Assembly (NCBI GenBank): GCA_002420015.1
Contig: DIHF01000033.1
Span: 50,942 to 88,277 of the forward strand
Length of the DNA: 37,336 nt
Source of the DNA: Micavibrio sp. UBA5703
GTDB taxonomy: Bacteria; Pseudomonadota; Alphaproteobacteria; Micavibrionales; Micavibrionaceae
Direction: 5' to 3'
Part shown: positions 34,001-37,336 of the stretch, one piece after another
Position numbering within the stretch: the stretch's first letter is position 1
How the letters are laid out: the number at the start of each line of letters is the position of its first letter
The notes under the pieces: model-generated
What the model was told of the DNA's origin: nothing
Databases searched by the model: none
The model's input: the letters and a program-made list of their open reading frames with translations, nothing else
Made by a program: the position numbers and the translations under genes

Positions 34001-35397
34001 ATCTGCTCTCCGGCCAAGGGGCCGAAAGCCTGACCAATCAGTTCAAGATTGAGCCCAGCGGGACCTGTCGCTTTGATATCTGCGGCAACCAGAATATTGT
34101 TGTAGGCTTGCAGGCTCAGAGTCACATCTGTGGCGCTGTTGACGTTAATCTCGTCGAAAACAACGATGTTTCCGGCGTTGTCGTCGGTCGGACCGCCCGT
34201 GACGGTGCTGTTAATGCCGGTGATGATGGTGGTGTTGGTGCCTGCGCTCAAAGAGGCAGCCAGAGCCGCCGCACTGATATTCGTGAAGTCGGGATTGACG
34301 ACGTTCGAAATCAGGATGCTGAGCGGGTCGATCAGCCACTGGCTGGCCGTCACGAGGGCTTCTGCGCCCATGCCGACTTCAGTACCCGAGGTTTCAACGA
34401 AACCACCCGTAGCGGAAATTTTACCGTCGAGCTGCATCTTGCCGTCGGCAATGGCGATGACTTCGCCGCCGTTATTGGCTTTAACCTGCGCGTCTTTTGC
34501 GACATTGATATTGCCGCCGGACAGGATGATCTTGCCGCCCTGTTGCGATACGGAGGATACGTCGACGACGCCTTCCACGTTAATGATATTGTCGACAACG
34601 CCCTTGGCCACCGAAGCCGTCATAACGACTTCGCCGCCTTCGGCATTGATCTCGCCCGTCGATTCAAGCAGGGCATTGCCCAGCTCGCCTTCGACAGCAA
34701 CTTCAACCAGACCGTCGCCGTACATATCGAGCGTAACGGCTTCACCGGCCGCCATAACCACTTTGCCCATCTTGGCATTGATGACGCCGCTGTTGACGAC
34801 TGTCGGCGACACGAAAGCCGCCAGACCGGAATCGGCAACCGATACCGTGCCGCGCAATTCGATTTTGCCGTCGCCGAAATTCTCGAAGCGCATCGAGTTG
34901 TCGCCATCCATGATGTCGGTATTCGACACTTCGCCCGTCGACGCCGCGATACCGGCAACATCTACGTTTGAATTTTCGCCGAAGATCACGCCGTTCCGGT
35001 CGAGGATCATCACGCGGCCATTGGCCTTCAGCGTTCCAAGAATCTGAGTCGGATCGTCATGATCGCCAATTGCGCGCGCAACGAAAAGGGCATTCGAGCC
35101 GCCGCTTTGGTTTATGCTTACGTTGCCGAGCGTACCGATATGCAGCTCCTGCGCCTCACCCACTGCGCGCATGGTGTGCTGGTCGATCTGCGTGCTGCCC
35201 AGGCCCGTATCCGTAACATTCGCGCTCCCCGCCACGATATTGATATTGTCCCAGTCCGCATTCGGGTCGATCGCCTGCGCTTGTGCTGCATGGCTGCTGA
35301 CCATCATCCCCGCCGCGACAATCGCCGTCGTCGAGAGCAGGCGCTTGCGCCGTGCGTTGAAAACATTTTTCCTGGCCTGGGTGATCGCGTTACTCAT
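25006..35397 (-). CDS. Giant two-partner-secretion exoprotein (TpsA): FHA-like adhesin with beta-helix and Tyr/Gly-rich modules
   Basis: A 3463-residue secreted protein. Residues 1-41 form a long basic signal sequence (MSNAITQARKNVFNARRKRL, ending HAAQAQ). The TPS/haemagglutination domain follows (about 42-300) with DRNGVIFGENSNV, the counterpart of the NPNGIxFG motif, and then WLIDPLSILIS near residue 350. Two stretches resemble carbohydrate-binding beta-helix starts (IQNAIDAVDNAGSGLNTIHV near 748; a similar one near 1210). Residues about 850-2240 are right-handed beta-helix rungs of 22-23 residues. Residues about 2240-3080 are eight larger modules with Tyr/Gly-rich loops. The tail has two IEPAAGGE repeats and the only two cysteines I find (3426, 3458). 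The ATG at 35397 follows AAGAAG; the upstream in-frame part does not look like a signal peptide. The divergent TpsB gene should export it. An adhesion role is inferred from the family. Confidence 0.92.
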   Translation of the reverse strand: MSNAITQARKNVFNARRKRLLSTTAIVAAGMMVSSHAAQAQAIDPNADWDNINIVAGSANVTDTGLGSTQIDQHTMRAVGEAQELHIGTLGNVSINQSGGSNALFVARAIGDHDDPTQILGTLKANGRVMILDRNGVIFGENSNVDVAGIAASTGEVSNTDIMDGDNSMRFENFGDGKIELRGTVSVADSGLAAFVSPTVVNSGVINAKMGKVVMAAGEAVTLDMYGDGLVEVAVEGELGNALLESTGEINAEGGEVVMTASVAKGVVDNIINVEGVVDVSSVSQQGGKIILSGGNINVAKDAQVKANNGGEVIAIADGKMQLDGKISATGGFVETSGTEVGMGAEALVTASQWLIDPLSILISNVVNPDFTNISAAALAASLSAGTNTTIITGINSTVTGGPTDDNAGNIVVFDEINVNSATDVTLSLQAYNNILVAADIKATGPAGLNLELIGQAFGPLAGEQIVAVGSDIDTNGGYFLATADRFIMGDVFGAGSSIDTTGAIDNVAVVIADDYDIAGTINAGTSAVKFTRLTDGAMSLGDFVSGAHLTQAELEQIDAGTLIIGGEHVNQINVGNVNTTTATISGAVSLTTSVSLGDDDDVNFTGTNVFNALQVNSNDDIVFADNASVETLIGDATFFGDSNNATVGNFEMGQGSRLDTNGNNVVVSALNTNMGVNSTIASEGGNINIEARNDFAGDGDVTLQSGALIDADGGNIVINNKDIFSSVDKDSVRTHTSGTIDINQNEGGSIQNAIDAVDNAGSGLNTIHVGAGTYGENILVYEDNFLLEGINHGIDPNTGVRGPESLIDGGLGGPDGERFGFKVTSNNVTIDGFQFTGDGNGVLLDGGDVGTSKFDIKNNIITTINDADGDDEGVRGINVGDVIVRNNHLNTIGNHGMQFTKVNNVFILDNVIDGVIDEDGIHFDSPLSKGSVVIRDNTIVAPGDDGIDLDGVSGTAVVEISGNTIVNATDDGIDIGGVTSKATVVLADSASNAQTVTGNSDGVEIRNIQSPNGVSIFGGSYAGNEHGLLVDNTTTTSTRTGRLVLNNVTPLTFYGLLPTSKAFSALTNAEGPGLDIDMQTSTASFVNGEVGMHLSGAGIDILGDTIGATEYVNNSKFFIQLADGAEFQPGTPTLLDGSNATFYDATITGLVGPGGISGIDASAGGYSFAEINALANVESKVHHYLDGEDLGLFSLIPDGFVGDSSFGLQGIQRMINVASAGDTLLLGSGVYNDPSDTDEGFLPLEVYKSLTILGATHETSAVGAGRTAGSADEVVLDFAGATGAAGVTVSPAILIYADNVTLKGVDLSTDSSNIAGIRLLDLDAGGSLDNIDISNNFIHGGAVTPIIGHGITTTNDLLSQGYTNINIAGNDIFNATGDGAHIDGATGLVIASNLVHDVGQNGVVVDNSNGAIVTSNVIDNTGLDGIEATNSAGIVIISNQIGTSGGANNIGAEGIDVNGSDGALIVSNTVANTVSNGISVNPSSNVFIIGNSINNTGADGVLVTGGSNNLVVANQIGTLGGANNIGDDGVHISGSDNALVDSNAIQNTVGNGVHVNPSNDVTVSGNNISFVGKNGVLVESGSGVDILGNVISQTALNGIQIDNHDNADVYLNLIGQVGIDGIQLNGSNNAVVEANTVDDADDDGIDVNNSDNAVVIGNLIGTNNVDGSIADDGVTVGNGSDTATIKGNTIRADGRGVSVFGGSDHVVHENAIRTYSYIDAEDEGVYADNTVSIDITDNNIFTADNAGIRVNGGSDAKVTGNDIDSATQQGIDIQSVTTALVDNNEVDNTGSHGINAFNTTGLTISNNLVGTTGGASNINGDGIHVSGSPAAQILGNTVNNATLNGIYVNPSPATVIQGNIVDGVGLDGIIVIESDNSVIGGALAGQENTISNVGDDGIDIDNSSNVIVQRNTINTTGDNGVEILGGTNNKVLSNDIDNIGWDGVNVWDSTYAEISGNTIDNVTGASGIAVMGGSHNALVQNNVINGVDRLGIYAWNSNNLDILNNDINDTGREGGPNWFLSGIHLEGVNNTLVQGNLIRNTGGDGVHIGGDGNALAVETIGNEVRDNVIGYTTLAATDSAGEDNIHGDGIEVDTSHNAQITGNKIVDASGNGIYNKNSDGSMISGNTINSVGLNGILVNPSDNVTVSGNTISNALQNGIKIESGSWIDVLSNNISFAALNGIHVDGSNNVRIKDNTVSDVGIDGIHANNIGGNGLYDGSALIIKGNNVSYAGDDGIEVLDSGKTLIKNNNISYVGYNSYYYDGYYGAVLNNGDGIHVDNVFGFDGDYDIKIVGNNIHQTGDDGIDVGNSGLTLISGNNISDAGVGDSEESPYYAYGYGDEHGADGIFVHNSGRNLIEMAELEGFEGPGYYGGYGYHGYGVNIIDNNINATGDDGIEVINSGSTYVAGNNVTNTGVSEYYGGYGYYSGYYSDGGDLFGHGADGIHVRNVYGFGPIFLSGYEGDYYDVAIVGNNTNNTSDDGIEVVDSGRTLIRENKVRNTGLIGDQNVQDGDYYGEGYRSLNFSGGDYYGADGIHVRDSGENFIRLAALDSLEGPGYYGGYGYHGYEINIIDNDVNTTGDDGIEVVDSGSTLIDDNRIKNVGVTKVKEVYYGGYGYEGEYYGYGEASRRTGADEYGADAVHVRGVHNNGFYGPGFYGDYGYQPYAVVVSNNDIENVSDDGVEVLDSGRTRIEYNDIEDTGLKGYKYITQGYGEYEDVLKMKFSGGDYYGADGIHVRNVFADYFYYPSEVYEGEELALYPYEGFYGNSVEIVGNDIEDTGDDGIEVVRSGRTLIDSNNIYDVGVNALDEGYGYGEGYGYYGEGKKSHDGFGADGIHVREVLGQVYIYGDYAGIALPGLGVEIVDNHIDNTADDGIQVLWSGNTLIHNNTILNAGNVVEEYLDEVEYYGGYGYYGSYELLTRLQDNHGADGIHVHTGFFKNGLPGYEGEYEYAYEGYSDPYFLSTHVEITNNTIGSIDEETGETSEGPSDDGIETEGVTSLLIADNNVYDAGDDGIKVIGYAGFFANEVELPEEEVVLFGGYGYYGAPEFNVVIERNTVIDSGSPADEVSEEAFESESYEGYGRRTYGVDYDGQSHGDGIEITGYDRADVFDNVVTNSMENGLYVSGPFNARFETNVLEELDEDARRIKVAGNIFTNNRIGANFESGLIDMTGTPNQFIGGDHSEIGLLFKPFDFATLEGDDYHYGDYGYYGDYGFQKVTPRDFGAWQGWPIHTYVPTEGYADLALLDVDGAGSTPYNPEVIPTNFGGTIGSQIFRGFQESGDFFVALDNFAFFDQESGLPIWQNALNSTFETPFGDVTPITTGGILSQNVFDFLEEKFFHFPDRGDIGIFFFGFVPVDIDQARIFDEFDPFAAGLSGLNVTITGLPPLNLGGAQALANIEPAAGGEGEGAADLASIEPAAGGEDTGCMGDVVNKASTGTPASINWGGTTEELLSDAAGCGSETF
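26600..28640 (-). repeat. Eight-fold Tyr/Gly-rich two-rung module array inside tpsA
   Basis: Within the adhesin, a unit of about 280-310 bases repeats about eight times. Each unit has a His rung (GADGIHV, with variants NGDGIHV, GADGIFV, GADAVHV), a first loop, a Glu rung (TGDDGIEV followed by xxSGxTLI), and a Tyr/Gly-rich loop such as YYGGYGYYG. Units 2 and 4 resemble each other (EGPGYYGGYGYHGY), as do units 3 and 5 (FSGGDYYGADGIHVR), giving a higher-order period of about 560-600 bases. Boundaries are approximate. Confidence 0.85.
28650..32850 (-). repeat. Right-handed beta-helix (PbH1-like) repeat region of tpsA
   Basis: Rungs of about 66-69 bases encode the pattern G-x-D-G-I-x-V-x-x-S-x-N-x-x-V-x-G-N-x-I, for example GADGVLVTGGSNNLVVANQI and DDGIDVNNSDNAVVIGNLIG. 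This is the NosD/pectate-lyase type of parallel beta-helix. Many neighbouring rungs are near copies (NPSNDVTVSGNNIS, NPSDNVTVSGNTIS), which points to growth by internal duplication. Boundaries are approximate. Confidence 0.85.
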
Positions 35398-36008
35398 TTT
35401 CTTCTTCCCTTCTTTGTTGTTAGGTCCGGCGTCCCGGATCTGCAAACGTGTTAAATTAGACTAAACTTTAAAACCACTTGCGCGAGGGAAACAAAACTCC
35501 CGCACACACAAAACATTTTTTCAAACCTGAATTTTTTCTTTTGTTAATTTGAAGCACGTAAACCATTTTAAGTAGTAAACTTCCCCGCTTCTGAATTAAC
35601 TGCGGCACTATATAAAAGCACATAAAAACAGGTGCCAAAGCCGCTTACTTAAACCTATTGCAAGGTTGGTATGGCATTTTTCGGAGGAAAATACAAGCTA
35701 CTATTAAGGAAAATTTAATATTTTTTTGCTACGGCGCGTCCAGTAATGCGCGAACATGCCTGTTTTCCGCTGTAATTCACGAATATCTAATATTAGAAAA
35801 TTTTTTCATTAACCTTTTTTGGGGGGAAATTCACGTGTATGGATCAGGAAGTGGGTTGAAAGTTATCGAAAAATAGCTTACACCTTGTGGATAAGTTGCC
35901 TTCCATAAAGGCCCTTTCTTTTTTTTCAATTTCTGTTATTACGTACCCTCGGAAATTAGTATTTACCCAGAGATTTTATAAATTTTTTAAAGTTAGGCAC
36001 GGTTCACC
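35398..36008. promoter_or_regulatory. Divergent AT-rich control region of the tpsA/tpsB locus
   Basis: 611 bases between the two divergent start codons, far more AT-rich than the rest of the window. It holds a perfect 12-bp palindrome TCTAATATTAGA (35786-35797), a weak candidate tpsA promoter (TTGTTT at 35494-35489, 18-base spacer, TAAAGT at 35470-35465, minus strand), and T-rich tracts near 35717 and 35919. One TGTGGATAA (35887-35895) matches a DnaA box but stands alone. A 72-codon frame at 35658-35876 has no ribosome site and is not called. Confidence 0.6.
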
Positions 36009-37336
36009 ATGAAAAAAACCACATCGATTTTTAGCGCCCGCCTTGGGCTGACCCTGGCTGCCACAGCGGCTTTCATCTGTTACGCAAGCCCGGCAACGGC
36101 GCAGGTTGAAAACGCCACGGGCATCGCCGATCCGGGCAGAATCGAAGGAACCATCAGGGAAGGAATCGTATCGCCGGACGTGTCCCCGCGCATCGAGGTG
36201 AAGGACCAGATCGTCCAGAAAGCCCCGCAGGGAGCCGAAAACATCAACCTTACGCTCCGCAGCGTCCAGCTTGACGGCGTAACGGTTTATTCCGAATCCG
36301 ACCTCGCACCCGCCTATCAGGACCAGATCGGCCAGACCATCAGCCTCGCCGAGGTTTATGCGATCGCGGGCGCCCTGACCAGCAAATACCGCAATGACGG
36401 CTATATCCTGACGCAGGTTGTCGTGCCGCCGCAGACCATCGAAGGCGGCGCTGTGCGCTTGCAGGTGGTTGAAGGTTTTGTCGGCAATGTCGGCGTGCAG
36501 GGCGAAGAAAACGCACAGGCCGCAGCCCTTATCAACAAATATGCTGGCCAGATTCAAACGGGGGGCGCACTGAACGTTCGCGACCTTGAAAGATGGCTCC
36601 TTCTGATCAATGACCTGCCCGGCGTTGAAGCCCGCAGCGTCCTCAGCCCTTCAAAAACACAGGCCGGCGCCGCCGATCTGCGCGTCATCCTCGAGCGCGA
36701 TCCGTGGGATGCGATGGTCAGCATCGACAATTACGGCAGCCGCTTCCTCGGCCCGATTCAGGTTGCAGGCGCAGCTTCCGCCAACTCCTATTTCGGCAAC
36801 AACGAACGCATCACGGGTCAGGTTGTCCTTGCGCCTGAACTTGGCGTGGATTCACGGTTTTTCGAGCTCGGCTATTTCGCCGCCAGCTACGAACAGCCGA
36901 TCTGGAACCGTGGAACCGTTATTGAGGTTCTGGGCAGCCACACGAACACACGCCCCGGACACTCTCTGGCTGAATTCGATGTCGAAGGCCGCTCCAATTT
37001 TGCCAGCGTAAAGGTCACGCACCCGGTCATCCGTTCGCGCACAACCAACCTGTACGCCAATCTTGGTTTTGATGCCCGCAACGTGAACAGCAAAAACAAC
37101 ATCGAGGACACACGCCGCGACCGCATCCGCGCCATCCGCGCCGGGGGCCGCGTCGAAATTCTCGACACGCTGCTTGGTCTTCTCGGGGTTGGCATTAACA
37201 CCGCCAACGTGGAAGTATCCCGCGGCGTTGATATACTGGGCGCCAGCGACAAGGGTGAGAATAATCTGACCCGCCCGCAGGGCGACCCGACCTTTACGAA
37301 GGTCGAGGGCGGCTTGCAGCGCCTCCAGCGCCTGAC
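36009..37336 (+). CDS. TpsB/ShlB-family outer-membrane two-partner secretion transporter, 3' end cut by window
   Basis: The first 442 residues of an FhaC/ShlB-type transporter. A signal peptide (MKKTTSIFSARLGLTLAATA, ending PATA at 31) is followed by an N-terminal segment (ADPGRIEGTI near 40-49), POTRA domain 1 (about 80-160: LRSVQLDGVTVYSESDL, YRNDGYILTQVVVPPQ, LQVVEGFVGNV) and POTRA domain 2 (about 170-230: LNVRDLERWLLLINDLPGV, AADLRVILER). Beta-barrel strands begin near 233 (VSIDNYGSRFLGP). POTRA domains recognise the TPS domain of the partner exoprotein in the periplasm; the barrel is the pore. The partner is evidently the divergent giant adhesin. The ribosome site is weak (TTAGG, more than 10 bases before the ATG). 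The barrel is incomplete here. Confidence 0.94.
   Translation, partial: MKKTTSIFSARLGLTLAATAAFICYASPATAQVENATGIADPGRIEGTIREGIVSPDVSPRIEVKDQIVQKAPQGAENINLTLRSVQLDGVTVYSESDLAPAYQDQIGQTISLAEVYAIAGALTSKYRNDGYILTQVVVPPQTIEGGAVRLQVVEGFVGNVGVQGEENAQAAALINKYAGQIQTGGALNVRDLERWLLLINDLPGVEARSVLSPSKTQAGAADLRVILERDPWDAMVSIDNYGSRFLGPIQVAGAASANSYFGNNERITGQVVLAPELGVDSRFFELGYFAASYEQPIWNRGTVIEVLGSHTNTRPGHSLAEFDVEGRSNFASVKVTHPVIRSRTTNLYANLGFDARNVNSKNNIEDTRRDRIRAIRAGGRVEILDTLLGLLGVGINTANVEVSRGVDILGASDKGENNLTRPQGDPTFTKVEGGLQRLQRL

Noticed and set aside
25381..34971. Very long open frames on the plus strand (2031, 527 and 512 codons) opposite the adhesin gene
   Set aside because: They are in the frame exactly complementary to the adhesin codons. 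Stops there need TTA, CTA or TCA in the adhesin, which this GC-rich codon use avoids. The predicted proteins are repetitive mirror images with no family signature.
35658..35876. A 72-codon frame in the tpsA/tpsB gap starting at TTG
   Set aside because: It lies in AT-rich control DNA, has no ribosome site, and its composition is that of random AT-rich translation.
35887..35895. Perfect DnaA box (TGTGGATAA), considered because rpmH-rnpA-yidD-yidC often lies near the origin
   Set aside because: I find only this single box and no dnaA, dnaN, hemE or cluster of boxes nearby, so an origin cannot be supported.

Overview
The window reads as chromosomal DNA of an alphaproteobacterium of moderate-to-high GC. 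The backbone gene neighbourhood (dapD, dapE, truA, fmt, def, rmuC, engB, yidC, yidD, rnpA, rpmH) is the one known from alphaproteobacteria, and the codon use is GC-rich. The exact lineage cannot be read from the sequence. A Micavibrio-like or Rhodospirillales-like bacterium would fit, but that is inference.

Layout. Positions 1-5755 (minus strand) hold glmS (cut by the window edge), a secreted TIMP/NTR-like protein, glmU, a DUF3108-type periplasmic protein and a FemAB-like acyltransferase; together these lean towards cell-envelope sugar and peptidoglycan work. Positions 5833-9473 (plus) hold dapD, an unknown 388-aa protein and dapE, the lysine/diaminopimelate branch. Positions 9644-12179 (minus) hold a secreted PRC-barrel protein and an accessory 534-aa protein whose N-terminal half carries the residue pattern of the OspF/SpvC phosphothreonine lyase family. 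Positions 12553-16108 (minus) hold truA, fmt, def and rmuC. A pilin-like protein lies on the plus strand at 16131-16829. Positions 16830-20504 (minus) hold engB, yidC, yidD, rnpA and rpmH, the last with a near-perfect sigma70 promoter. Positions 20562-24830 (minus) hold a patatin-like phospholipase, a polytopic membrane protein, a UbiH-family monooxygenase and an unknown 206-aa protein.

The last 12 kb is a two-partner secretion locus. A 3463-residue TpsA exoprotein (minus, 25006-35397) stands head to head with its TpsB outer-membrane transporter (plus, from 36009, cut by the window edge), across a 611-bp AT-rich control region. The TpsA has a TPS domain, a very long right-handed beta-helix, and eight modules of about 95-100 residues in which His-bearing and Glu-bearing rungs alternate and carry Tyr/Gly-rich loops. 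Only two cysteines are seen, both close to the C-terminus, which suggests a disulfide anchor.

Most longer intergenic gaps in the first 24 kb carry palindromic repeats of several families, some nested inside one another. One gap carries a 16-codon relic of the ubiH 3' end, so that direct repeats flank the polytopic membrane protein gene. The observations most worth following are the lyase-like accessory protein, the Tyr/Gly-looped beta-helix adhesin with its C-terminal cysteine pair, and the ubiH relic.
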